From positions 62,001 to 126,000 of the forward strand of contig CAYQLT010000004.1 in the NCBI GenBank assembly GCA_964418425.1: a stretch of 64,000 nt of DNA, written 5' to 3'. Of this stretch, positions 17,332-25,583 are shown piece after piece; position 1 is the stretch's first letter; each line of letters starts with the position of its first letter. Below the pieces are notes generated by a model. The model was not told the DNA's origin. It made no database searches and worked only from the letters and a program-made list of their open reading frames with translations. The position numbers and the translations under genes were made by a program. This DNA is from CAYQLT01 sp964418425 (GTDB taxonomy: Bacteria; Bacillota; Limnochordia; Limnochordales; Geochordaceae).

Positions 17332-18263
17332 CCTCCCGGCCGCCCCTCCCGGAGAGTCCGGGAAAGACCCTCGGCCAGCGACACCGAAGCCCGGAACCCC
17401 AGCACGCGGGCCGCCTCGCCGCATGCCAGCACGCTTCGGCGCACGTCACCGGGGCGGGGAGGGGTGTGAACTCGCAACGCCTCGCCTTGGCGCCCGGCAG
17501 CCCGCCAGATGGCGTCGGCCAGCTCCAGGATGCTGACCTCTGTCTCCGTCCCCACGTTGAGGACGTGCCCGCCGGCCCCCGCAACCGTCAGGGCCCGCAG
17601 CGTCGCCTCCACCGCGTCCCCCACATACACGAAGTCCCGGGTCTGGTGGCCGTCGCCGTGGACGGTCAGCGGTCGTCCGGAGAGGGCGGCGCTGGCAAAG
17701 GCAGCCACCACCCCCGCCTCGCTGCATGCGTCCTGGCGCGGCCCGTACACGTTGGCGTACCGGAGCACGCACCACTCCAGGCCCGACTGTTCGGCCAGCA
17801 CCCGGGTATAGTGCTCGGCGGCCAGTTTGGAGACGCCATAGGGGGAAAGCGGCCGAAGCGGGTGATCTTCGCTGACGGGAAGCCAGAGAGGGGATCCGTA
17901 GACGGCTGCAGAGGAGATGAAAACCAGGCGGCGGGTGCCTGCGCGGGCGCAGGCTCGGGCCACCCGAATGGTTCCTATCACGTTGACGTCCGCATCGGCT
18001 TGGGGGTCTTCGGCGCTGTGGGGTACGCTCACCTGGGCCGCCAGGTGAACCACCGCCTGGGGCCTGAAGGACTCCACGAACCGAGCCGCCTGCTCCCCCT
18101 GGACAGGCGCCACCACCAGCTCCGCCTGGGAACAGACCCACTGCTCCCGGCCCCGACTCAGGTCGTCCACCACCGCGACCTGGAACCCCTCGCCGACCAG
18201 GGCCTCGACCAGGTGGGAGCCGATAAAGCCGGCGCCTCCGGTCACCACCACCCGTTCCCTCAA
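17328..18263 (-). CDS. NAD-dependent sugar-nucleotide epimerase/dehydratase
   Basis: Extended SDR enzyme of ~311 residues, likely a UDP-glucose/UDP-N-acetylglucosamine 4-epimerase type. It has the Rossmann motif VTGGAGFIGS (residues ~6-15), the catalytic Ser (FISSAAVYG) and the YxxxK pair (SPYGVSKLAAEHY), then RYANVYGPRQ and HGDGHQTRDFVYVGD typical of the GalE/WbpP group. Start by TTG at 18263; GTG at 18251 is nearly as good. Placed between msbA and lptB, where Kdo genes sit in other diderm Firmicutes, so it may feed lipid A core or surface glycan synthesis. Substrate not determinable. Confidence 0.88.
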   Translation of the reverse strand: MRERVVVTGGAGFIGSHLVEALVGEGFQVAVVDDLSRGREQWVCSQAELVVAPVQGEQAARFVESFRPQAVVHLAAQVSVPHSAEDPQADADVNVIGTIRVARACARAGTRRLVFISSAAVYGSPLWLPVSEDHPLRPLSPYGVSKLAAEHYTRVLAEQSGLEWCVLRYANVYGPRQDACSEAGVVAAFASAALSGRPLTVHGDGHQTRDFVYVGDAVEATLRALTVAGAGGHVLNVGTETEVSILELADAIWRAAGRQGEALRVHTPPRPGDVRRSVLACGEAARVLGFRASVSLAEGLSRTLREGRPGG

Positions 18264-18295
18264 GCCACCTGCCCCTTCCCCGAACCCCGGGCGTC

Positions 18296-20032
18296 TCAGG
18301 CGGAGGCCGCCTGCAAGCGGTGCAGCCGCGCGTACAGCCCCCCGCGGGCCATGAGCTGTTCGTGGGTCCCCTCTTCCACGACCCGGCCGCCGTCCATCAC
18401 CACGATCCGATCCGCCCGGCCGATGGTGCTGAGGCGGTGCGCCACCACAAAGGTGGTGCGCCCCTGCATGAGCCGGGCCAGCGCCTCCTGAACCGCCGAT
18501 TCCGACTGCGCGTCCAGCGACGAGGTGGCCTCGTCCAGGATGAGGATGCGGGGGTCCTTGAGCAGGGCCCTGGCGATGGCCAGCCGCTGGCGCTCCCCTC
18601 CGGACAGCCCTGCGCCCAGATCCCCCAGCACCGTGTCGTATCCCTGCGGCAGCGCCTGGATGAAGTCGTGGGCGTTGGCCATCATGGCCGCCCGCACGAT
18701 CTCGGCGCGGCTTGCGCCCGGCCGACCCAGGGCGATGTTGTCGGCGATGCTCAGGCGAAACAGGACGGTCTCTTGAGGCACCACCGCGATCAGGCGGCGC
18801 AGGGAGCTCAGGCGGATCGTCCGCAGGTCCCGCCCGTCCAGCTCCACCCTGCCCGATGTGGGGTCGAAGAACCGAGGAATCAGGCTCACCAGGGTGGTCT
18901 TGCCCGCCCCGCTCGGCCCGACCACCGCCACCACTTCCCCTGGCTGCACGTCCAGGCTCACATCGTGGAGGACCTCCACGTCGCTGTCCTCGTAGCGGAA
19001 GCTCACATGGCGCATGGTGATGGCCCCGCGCACCCGGGCCGGATCCAGCACCACGCCTCCCGATGCCCTGGCGGTCTCGGGCGCCTCTGCCAGGATCTCC
19101 GCCAGCCTCTCGGCGGCCGCCACCCCCTGCTGGGTCTGTGTGTACAGGCGCCCCAGGCCGGATACGGGTCCGCCCAACATGCCCAGGTACGATAGGAAAG
19201 CTATCAACTCGCCGGTGGAGAGCCGCCCGGCCAGTACCTCCCGGGTGCCCGCGTAGATGACCAGCGCCATCCCGGCCAGCATGAGCAGCTCCACCACCGG
19301 GAAGGCCGTGGCCATCATCTGGGCGCTTTTCATGGCCGCGGCGAAGCCCTGCTCGTTGGAGACCGCGAACCGGCGGGTCTGTTGCTCTTCGAGGGTGAAG
19401 GCCTTTACCACCCGGATGGCGCCCAGGCTTTCGTGCAGGATGGCGGCCACGTCTGCCACCCGATCCTGGGCTTCCCTCGTGTAGCGCCGTATGAGCCGCC
19501 CGTACAGCTCCACCGCGACGCCCGTGACGGGCAGCACCACGAAGGCCAGCAGGGCCAGCCGCCAGTGCACCCACACCAGCACGGCGGCGCTGCCGGCCAG
19601 GGTAAGCCCTTCCCGGATCATGTCGGCCAGGCCGGGGGTCAGGGCGGACTGCACGAGGCCCAGATCCGCGGTGATGCGGGAGACCTGTTCGCCCACCCGG
19701 TGGCGCTGGTGATAGGCCAGGGACAGCCGCTGCAGGTGGTCGTGAACCCTGGCCCGAAGGTCCGCGACGGCCCGTTGGCCGGCGAAGGCGGCCAGGTACG
19801 AACCCCCGTAGTGGAAGATCCCCCGAACCGTGTAGACCCCAAAGGCCGCCAGCAGCAAGCGGTGCAGCTGGCCGATCTGACGCTCCACGAGAACCCGGTC
19901 GAACAGGCCCCGGCCCACCATGAGCGGCAGAACCAGTGTTGCCGCCACGAACCCCGCGAGGCAGACCGCCGCTCCCAGCAGGGAAGGCCAGCGCCGCCCC
20001 ACCTCGCCCGCCAGGAGCCTGAACCCGCTCAC
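18296..20032 (-). CDS. msbA: MsbA-type lipid flippase (ABC half-transporter)
   Basis: Fused half-transporter of ~578 residues that flips lipid A across the inner membrane as a homodimer. It has six membrane helices in the first ~310 residues, then an ABC domain with Walker A GPSGAGKTT, signature LSGGERQRLAIARAL, Walker B ILILDEATSSLD and H-loop VVAHRLS. The GTG at 20032 overlaps the stop of the lpxB-like gene (GTGA) and has GGAGG 4 bases ahead; upstream starts would overlap more. Context between lpxB and lptB supports lipid A as substrate, though the family also includes multidrug exporters. Confidence 0.9.
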   Translation of the reverse strand: MSGFRLLAGEVGRRWPSLLGAAVCLAGFVAATLVLPLMVGRGLFDRVLVERQIGQLHRLLLAAFGVYTVRGIFHYGGSYLAAFAGQRAVADLRARVHDHLQRLSLAYHQRHRVGEQVSRITADLGLVQSALTPGLADMIREGLTLAGSAAVLVWVHWRLALLAFVVLPVTGVAVELYGRLIRRYTREAQDRVADVAAILHESLGAIRVVKAFTLEEQQTRRFAVSNEQGFAAAMKSAQMMATAFPVVELLMLAGMALVIYAGTREVLAGRLSTGELIAFLSYLGMLGGPVSGLGRLYTQTQQGVAAAERLAEILAEAPETARASGGVVLDPARVRGAITMRHVSFRYEDSDVEVLHDVSLDVQPGEVVAVVGPSGAGKTTLVSLIPRFFDPTSGRVELDGRDLRTIRLSSLRRLIAVVPQETVLFRLSIADNIALGRPGASRAEIVRAAMMANAHDFIQALPQGYDTVLGDLGAGLSGGERQRLAIARALLKDPRILILDEATSSLDAQSESAVQEALARLMQGRTTFVVAHRLSTIGRADRIVVMDGGRVVEEGTHEQLMARGGLYARLHRLQAASA

Positions 20033-21327
20033 CGCCCCTCCGGCCCCCCTATGGGAAGCTGACGCTGCCATCCCGTACCCAGGCGCTGCAGGACGCAACG
20101 GACGATCCGGTCGGCTGCCCCTTCCGGGCCCATGGCGTCGCGAAGCGCCCGGGAAAGCTCCTCTCGCCGGGCACGGTCGCGCAGCAAGGAAACGGCCTCG
20201 CTGGCAAGCTCCGCCGCCTTTACCTCACCCACCAGCTCCGGCCCCAGCCGCCGCCCGACCCGGCGCGAGGGCAGCGCCACCGGCCCGGCCCGGCGGACGG
20301 CCCGCAAAACAGCCCACCGTTTGAGACCGGGCCCTATCCCCGGGATGCCTCCCAACAGGCCCGGCAGCCCCTCCAGGGGCACCAGCTCGGCCCGGTGGAG
20401 GGGCAGCACCGTGATGGTGGGCACCCCCAGCACGGCCAGTTCGGCGGTCACGGTCCCCGGGACGCTGATGGCCAGGTCGCAGGCAGCCATCACCGCCTCG
20501 CGACCGCCTGAGGCCACCTCGACGGGGGCATCCTCCGGCGCCAGTTCCTCGGCGACGATGCGCTGGACGAGACCCTCCTCCACGAAGGGCGAGCGAACCA
20601 CCACAAACCTCACCCCGTCCCGCATTTCCCGGGAAATACTCGGCGCCGCCCGAAGCATCAGGGGCAGGACCCAGCGTACCTCATAATCCCTGCTGCCCGC
20701 AAACAGACCGACCTGAAAGGTAGAAGGAGCCGTACGGCGCTCTTCCCTGCCCTTCAGCGCCCGGAGGCGGTCCCGGACGGCGTCTACCACCAGATCCCCT
20801 ACCACCTCCACCCGGCTCGCCTTTGCTCCCATTTCCACGGCCCGCCGCGCTGCCCGAGGATGGGGCACGAAAAACCGCTCGTAGCTCCCCAGCCACCGAG
20901 CCCGGCCCTCGGTGTAGGCCATCGCCGGGTAGCCCAGCCGCCGGGCGGCCGCGGCCGCGTAGAAGAGGTCGCCCCCCAGGAACAGCACGATACCCCTGCG
21001 CGCCGGACGAAAACCGTGGGGCGGCCGCCCCCGCAGCAAGAACCGCCACATGTCCCGGGGCCCGAACACCCCGTCGAAGCCGCCCAGCCCCCGAACCGCC
21101 GCAAGCTCACGCCCGCTGGCGAAGTTGCACGGCGGCACCCACGCCCATATCCGAGCGGCCAGGACCCCCCGGTCCCGAAGGGCCACCAGCCGCCGGGCCA
21201 CCGGCTCCAACCAACCGGTTACCTCGCCGGGCCCGTTGGCGGTCAGCACGATGTCGGCCACGGCGTCCGACGGCGGGGCGGACCCGCCGGCTCGCGGGGC
21301 GGGTTCGCCGGCGGGCCGGGGGTTCAC
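20029..21327 (-). CDS. LpxB-related glycosyltransferase-like protein
   Basis: 432 residues of the lipid-A-disaccharide-synthase-related family seen in some diderm Firmicutes, cyanobacteria and Deinococcus. It shares the overall two-lobe pattern of LpxB (VADIVLTANGPGEVTGWLEP at the N-terminus, VSVPGTVTAELAVLGVPTI near the nucleotide-binding site) but is clearly distinct from the true LpxB next to it. Its reaction is not known to me. It may add a sugar to the lipid A precursor or act on another lipid-linked substrate. The GTG start (21327) overlaps the lpxB stop by GTGA, with GGAGG ahead; tight coupling suggests a related step. Confidence 0.85.
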   Translation of the reverse strand: MNPRPAGEPAPRAGGSAPPSDAVADIVLTANGPGEVTGWLEPVARRLVALRDRGVLAARIWAWVPPCNFASGRELAAVRGLGGFDGVFGPRDMWRFLLRGRPPHGFRPARRGIVLFLGGDLFYAAAAARRLGYPAMAYTEGRARWLGSYERFFVPHPRAARRAVEMGAKASRVEVVGDLVVDAVRDRLRALKGREERRTAPSTFQVGLFAGSRDYEVRWVLPLMLRAAPSISREMRDGVRFVVVRSPFVEEGLVQRIVAEELAPEDAPVEVASGGREAVMAACDLAISVPGTVTAELAVLGVPTITVLPLHRAELVPLEGLPGLLGGIPGIGPGLKRWAVLRAVRRAGPVALPSRRVGRRLGPELVGEVKAAELASEAVSLLRDRARREELSRALRDAMGPEGAADRIVRCVLQRLGTGWQRQLPIGGPEGR

Positions 21328-22514
21328 GGCCGCATAACCTCCAGGACGGCGTCCGCCGCCCGTTCGGCGGCACCCGGTTGCCCCAGCCGGGCCCGGATGA
21401 CGCCCAGGCGTTCCCGCATGGCCTGGAGCCTCTGGGCGTCCTGAACGTACCCCACGATGGCCTCCGCGAGCCGTCCCGGTTCCGCTTGGGCCTGCAGGTA
21501 CTCCTCCACCAGGGGCGCCCCGGCCACGATGTTGGGAAGGGAGATGTGAGACAACCGCACCAGGCGGCGGGCCAGGTGGTACGTGGCGCTCGACAGCTTG
21601 TAGACCACCACCATGGGGATTCCCCACAGCGCCGTCTGCAGGGTGGCGGTGCCCGAGGCGACCACCGCGAAGTCCGCCGGGCCCAGGGCGCTCCAGATGC
21701 TCCCGCCCACCCACCGCACCGATGGGGGCGATGCCACCCGCCCCGCCACGCTGCGCACGTACGACTCGGTGAGGCCGGGCGCGACGGAGACCACGAAGCG
21801 GAGATCCGGGAGTTTCGAGCGGGCCAGCCCTGCAGCCTGCAGCATCACGGGCAGCAGCCGCTCCACCTCCTGGGTGCGGCTGCCCGGCAGCAGGGCGACC
21901 ACCGGCCCGCCCCCAGGATCCAGTCCCAGCGCGATCCTGGCCTGCTCCGTCGGCACCCGCTCCGGGACGTCGTCCAAAAGCGGGTGCCCCACCCAGCAGG
22001 CCCGAGCCCCGGCCCGCTCGTACAGTGGCACCTCAAACTCATAGGCGCACAGCACCCGCTCCGCAAAGGAGGCCACCTGGTGGGCCCGCCCCTGTCCCCA
22101 CGCCCAGACCGCGGGGACGATGTAGTAAACTACCGGCACACCCGCCCGCCTGACCAGCGGCCCCAGTCGCAGGTTGAACCCCGGAAAGTCAATGAGCACG
22201 CAGACATCGGGGTCCAGACGTCGGGCTGCCTCGGCCAGCCGCAGCAACAGACGCCGGTACGCCGGCAGATCCTTCATGGATTCGACGAAGCCGATGCTGG
22301 CCCGGTGGGTGGCGCGATGGAGCAGGTGCACCCCTGCCTGTCGCATCGCGGGGCCCCCCATGCCGAAAAACCGGGCCGAGGGGATTCGAGCCCGGATGGC
22401 ACGGACAAGCCGGCCGCCGTACTCGTCGCCGGACGCCTCACCCGCCACCACCATCACCCGAGGTCCGGCGCGTGTCGCGGGTGGCCGTGACCTGTCGAGC
22501 CTAACAGGCGACAA
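21324..22514 (-). CDS. lpxB: Lipid-A-disaccharide synthase LpxB
   Basis: Condenses UDP-2,3-diacylglucosamine with lipid X to the lipid A disaccharide. Family motifs are VMVVAGEASGDEYGG (~20-34), DFPGFNLRL (~109-117), YYIVPAVWAWGQGR (~130-143) and LPGSRTQEV (~214-222). 396 residues, full length. It overlaps the lpxI stop by 14 bases and starts with TTG; the ATG at codon 21 (VMVV) is an alternative. Downstream the GTGA overlap links it to the lpxB-like gene. Confidence 0.95.
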   Translation of the reverse strand: MSPVRLDRSRPPATRAGPRVMVVAGEASGDEYGGRLVRAIRARIPSARFFGMGGPAMRQAGVHLLHRATHRASIGFVESMKDLPAYRRLLLRLAEAARRLDPDVCVLIDFPGFNLRLGPLVRRAGVPVVYYIVPAVWAWGQGRAHQVASFAERVLCAYEFEVPLYERAGARACWVGHPLLDDVPERVPTEQARIALGLDPGGGPVVALLPGSRTQEVERLLPVMLQAAGLARSKLPDLRFVVSVAPGLTESYVRSVAGRVASPPSVRWVGGSIWSALGPADFAVVASGTATLQTALWGIPMVVVYKLSSATYHLARRLVRLSHISLPNIVAGAPLVEEYLQAQAEPGRLAEAIVGYVQDAQRLQAMRERLGVIRARLGQPGAAERAADAVLEVMRP

Positions 22515-23355
22515 CGCTGATCCCGGCCCTGTCGGCCGCCGCGAGGGTGGCCTCCCGACGCAGCACGAAGCAACGGCCCGCCTCGATGGCCAGACAGGAG
22601 GCGCCGGCTGCTACCATGGCGCGGATGGTACCCGGGCCCACCACCGGGGTGTCCAGCCGCAGATCCTGGTCGGGACGGCTTGCCTTGGCGACCACGACCC
22701 CGGGGCCACCCAGCCGGCCGGCGCGCCGGATGGCCGCATCGGTGCCCTCCGCCGCCGCTTCCACGGCCAGCACCACCCCGCCCTTGACCGCCACCACCTG
22801 CCCGATGTCCAGCTGAGCCACCTGCCGCGCCAGGCGCATGCCCAACTCCAGGTCGGCCTGCTCCCGGGCCGTGGGCGGCCGCAAGCCCAACACCCCCTCG
22901 GGCGCCAGAAGCGATCCCAGGATCTCTCGCTGCTCGCCCAGCCTCAGCCCCCGCCGGGCCAGGGTTCGGGCAAACAGCTGCGAAAGCGCCTGGTCGCCCA
23001 GATGGCTGCCCTCCCGGTAGATCTCCCGCAATTCACCGGCCGAGGCCTGCTCAACGGCCGCTACCGCATCCGGGCGGCTCACCTTACCCGCCGCGTACAC
23101 CTCTTGCACCCCGTGCCGGGCGAATACCTCCACCATCTCGTTCCACCGGGAAGGCTCCAAACGGTAGACGGGTCCCTCGAAACCCCGCAGGCGACGACCC
23201 GCCGCCCGGGGCGTCCGGGACGCCCGGGTCGGGGCCGACGGGCCACAATCCAGCTCCACCACCACCACGCCCAGGCCCCGGCGGCTTGCCTCTTCCACAA
23301 ACGCCAGCGGCAAGTCGCCGGCTCCGGCGATAAGACCTACCCAACGCCTGGCCAA
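22501..23355 (-). CDS. lpxI: UDP-2,3-diacylglucosamine pyrophosphatase LpxI
   Basis: Hydrolyses UDP-2,3-diacylglucosamine to lipid X, replacing LpxH of enterics. It has an N-terminal Rossmann-like domain (VGLIAGAGDLPLAFVE, ~6-21) and a C-terminal catalytic domain with the LpxI pattern KGGVVLAVEAAAEGTDAAI and VAKASRPDQDLRLDTPVVG; the aspartates of the D-x-R-x-D-x-P motif are present. TTG at 23355 is chosen as start because AGGAGG lies 9 bases ahead. 284 residues, normal for the family. It follows lpxA after 62 bases, the lpxA-lpxI-lpxB order typical of LpxI users. Confidence 0.94.
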   Translation of the reverse strand: MARRWVGLIAGAGDLPLAFVEEASRRGLGVVVVELDCGPSAPTRASRTPRAAGRRLRGFEGPVYRLEPSRWNEMVEVFARHGVQEVYAAGKVSRPDAVAAVEQASAGELREIYREGSHLGDQALSQLFARTLARRGLRLGEQREILGSLLAPEGVLGLRPPTAREQADLELGMRLARQVAQLDIGQVVAVKGGVVLAVEAAAEGTDAAIRRAGRLGGPGVVVAKASRPDQDLRLDTPVVGPGTIRAMVAAGASCLAIEAGRCFVLRREATLAAADRAGISVVAC

Positions 23356-23417
23356 CGGCTCCGCCCTCCTGGTCAGGGCCCCGACCGGCGGGCCCGCGCC
23401 CCGACGCCGGCCCGGAG

Positions 23418-24221
23418 CTACGTCCCGGGGCCTGCCTGGCGCGCCACCCCCCGGCGGCTGTCGCGCAGGAAGTCCAACAGCTCCCGAACCGCCGCGACCT
23501 CGCTCAGCTCGGCCTGCAGGCGCTCCATCACCTCGGCCAGCGGCAAGCCGGACCGGTACAGAAGGTTGAGCGCCCGCCGCATGGCGGCGGACTCCTCGCT
23601 CCCCAGCCGCTCCAGGGCCGGCTCGTTGAAGCCCAGGAGGCGGGCCGGGTTTCCCCCCACGTGCACGAAAGGGGGCACGTCCATGTCCACCTTGGAGTGG
23701 CCCTCCACCACCGCCATCCGTCCGATGTGCACGAATTGGTGCACACCGGCCAGCGTGCCCACTCGGGCGCCGTCCCCCACATGGACATGTCCTGCCAGGG
23801 CACACAGGGCCTCCAGGTGGACCCCGTCGCCCACCCGGCAGTCGTGCCCCACATGCGCCGCGTAATCCAGCACGCATCCGGATCCGACCGCGGTCAGCCC
23901 GCCCCCCGCCGGGCTGCCCCGGCTGATGGTGACGTAGGGGCCGATCCGGTTGCCCGACCCGATCACCAGCCGGGTCGGCTCCCCCCGGTAACCGACGTCC
24001 TGAGGAGGTCCGCCCAGCACTGCGCCTGTCCCCACCTCGTTGCCCGAGCCCAGCACGGTAAGCCCTTCCAGCACGCAGCACGGGCCGAGCTGGCATTGGT
24101 CGCCCACCTCCACCCCCGCTCCCACGACCACGTACGCTTCCACCCGGACCCCCCGGCCCAGGCGAGCCTGCACGTCGATGATGGCAGTGGGGTGCACCCA
24201 GGAGGCGGGCGGCAGATTCAC
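23418..24221 (-). CDS. lpxA: UDP-GlcNAc acyltransferase LpxA
   Basis: First step of lipid A synthesis: transfer of a 3-hydroxyacyl chain from ACP to UDP-GlcNAc. It is a left-handed beta helix of hexapeptide repeats over ~190 residues, with the catalytic histidine in YAAHVGHDCRVGD, then a C-terminal helical domain. 267 residues, family length. GTG start overlaps the fabZ stop (GTGA), so fabZ and lpxA, which draw on the same hydroxyacyl-ACP pool, are coupled. Confidence 0.96.
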   Translation of the reverse strand: MNLPPASWVHPTAIIDVQARLGRGVRVEAYVVVGAGVEVGDQCQLGPCCVLEGLTVLGSGNEVGTGAVLGGPPQDVGYRGEPTRLVIGSGNRIGPYVTISRGSPAGGGLTAVGSGCVLDYAAHVGHDCRVGDGVHLEALCALAGHVHVGDGARVGTLAGVHQFVHIGRMAVVEGHSKVDMDVPPFVHVGGNPARLLGFNEPALERLGSEESAAMRRALNLLYRSGLPLAEVMERLQAELSEVAAVRELLDFLRDSRRGVARQAGPGT

Positions 24222-24724
24222 GACGGCGGCCCTTCCGGTTTTGCAGCGGCCAACGGCGCGCTGGCAAACAGGAACTGCGCCTCGCAGACCAGCTCGCCGT
24301 CGACGGAGGCCTTTGCGGCCACCACACCCAGGCCCGAGCGGATCCTGCGGGTCTCCACCTCCAGGCGCAGCGTGTCACCCGGACGCACCGCCCGGCGAAA
24401 CCGGGCCTGATCCACACCGGCCAGCACGGGCAGGCGTTCTTGTGGTCGAAGCTGCGTGGAAAGCATCACCGCTGCGGTTTGCGCCAGCGCTTCCAGGATC
24501 AGGACCCCGGGCATGATGGGGTAGTCCGGATAGTGCCCGGCGAAAAACCACTCATTGATGGAAACGTTCTTCAGGCCCACCGCGCGCTGCCCCTCCACCA
24601 GCTCGACCACCCGATCCACCAGCAGGAACGGATAGCGGTGGGGAACTCGCCGCCATATCTCCTGCACGTCCAGCGGAAGCTCGATGGTCGTCCACCTCCC
24701 GACCCCTTGCGAACTGCTGCTCAA
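24218..24724 (-). CDS. fabZ: 3-hydroxyacyl-ACP dehydratase FabZ
   Basis: Dehydrates 3-hydroxyacyl-ACP in fatty acid elongation, competing with LpxA for substrate. The hot-dog fold motif PHRYPFLLVDRV and the active-site His and Glu are present (AGHYPDYPIMPGVLILEALAQ). The start is unclear. TTG at 24724 is the first in-frame start after a TGA but has no ribosome site. The best site, GGGAGG, points to a non-standard ATC, and a GTG lies at 24667. The frame overlaps the lpxC tail by 173 bases. Confidence 0.92.
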   Translation of the reverse strand: MSSSSQGVGRWTTIELPLDVQEIWRRVPHRYPFLLVDRVVELVEGQRAVGLKNVSINEWFFAGHYPDYPIMPGVLILEALAQTAAVMLSTQLRPQERLPVLAGVDQARFRRAVRPGDTLRLEVETRRIRSGLGVVAAKASVDGELVCEAQFLFASAPLAAAKPEGPPS

Positions 24725-25532
24725 TTCGCCGGGCCAGTTCGTGTGTCAGCCGGTGCCCGGACCGCACGGCCAGTATCCTGGCCGAAAGCGGCCCCACCAA
24801 AGCGAGGTCGCCTACCACGTCCAGGATCTTGTGCCGCACCACCTCGTCCGGATACCGCAGGGGATTCTCCACGCCCTCGGGGCCCACCAGAACCACCCCG
24901 TCGGGCCGGGCACCCAACCCCAGACCCCGGCGCTGGAGCGCCTCAACCTCGTCCCTGAAGGCCACCGTCCGGGCCCCTGCCAGCTCCCGGATAAAGGTTT
25001 CGGGATCCAGGGTGAACTCTGCGTACTGATCCTCGAGGCCGGGGCGCTCGCTGACGAACGCGAAGGCCACGCTGAACTGTTGCGCCGGCATGGCCATCAC
25101 CAGCCGGCCCTCGTCCCCCACCCAGATGGCCCGCGTAAGCCGCCGCACCCGGCGCAAGGCCGGCTGTTCGGCCAGACCCACGTCCAGGATGGCCTCCACA
25201 AAGGGCCGGGCGCTGCCGTCGTCCCCGGGGACCTCATCCCCCTCCACCTCGATCAGGGCATTGTCCACCTCAAGACCGGCGAGCGCCGCCAGAAGGTGCT
25301 CCACCGTGAGCACCGACGCCCCGCCCGCACCCAGGGCGGTACACCGCTCCGAACCGACCAGGGACGCTGCCCGGACGGGGATGTCCACCGGCGGACGCCG
25401 GTCCGTTCGCCGCAGCAGCAGGCCGTAATCGGGGGGCGCCGGGAGGATCCGGACGCGCGACCGCCGGCCGGTGTGCAGCCCGATTCCTGATACCTCGGCC
25501 TGCCCGGCCAGGGTCTTCTGTACCCGCTGCGT
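24552..25532 (-). CDS. lpxC: UDP-3-O-acyl-GlcNAc deacetylase LpxC (non-standard start)
   Basis: Committed zinc-dependent step of lipid A synthesis. Zinc motifs are visible: VEHLLAALAGLEVDN, VRHKILDVVGDL and SGHRLTHELA. The N-terminal family sequence QKTLAGQAEVSGIGLHTG is encoded from about 25520 down, yet between the upstream stop TAG and 25388 the frame has no ATG, GTG or TTG. AGGGGGAG lies 7 bases before an ACG (25532), which I take as the likely start; GTG at 25388 would delete essential N-terminal strands. The tail runs ~55 codons over fabZ in another frame. Assembly error in the first codons is an alternative. Confidence 0.9.
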   Translation of the reverse strand, partial: TQRVQKTLAGQAEVSGIGLHTGRRSRVRILPAPPDYGLLLRRTDRRPPVDIPVRAASLVGSERCTALGAGGASVLTVEHLLAALAGLEVDNALIEVEGDEVPGDDGSARPFVEAILDVGLAEQPALRRVRRLTRAIWVGDEGRLVMAMPAQQFSVAFAFVSERPGLEDQYAEFTLDPETFIRELAGARTVAFRDEVEALQRRGLGLGARPDGVVLVGPEGVENPLRYPDEVVRHKILDVVGDLALVGPLSARILAVRSGHRLTHELARRIEQQFARGREVDDHRASAGRAGDMAASSPPLSVPAGGSGGRAGGGAARGGPEERFHQ

Positions 25533-25583
25533 GTTGCCACTCCCCCTGCTTTCGCGCAGCGCCCCGCATCCCCAAATCCCGGG

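Noticed and set aside
24218..25532. True LpxC-FabZ fusion as in Bacteroidetes
   Set aside because: The two frames differ and the lpxC frame ends inside fabZ; fusion would need a frameshift.
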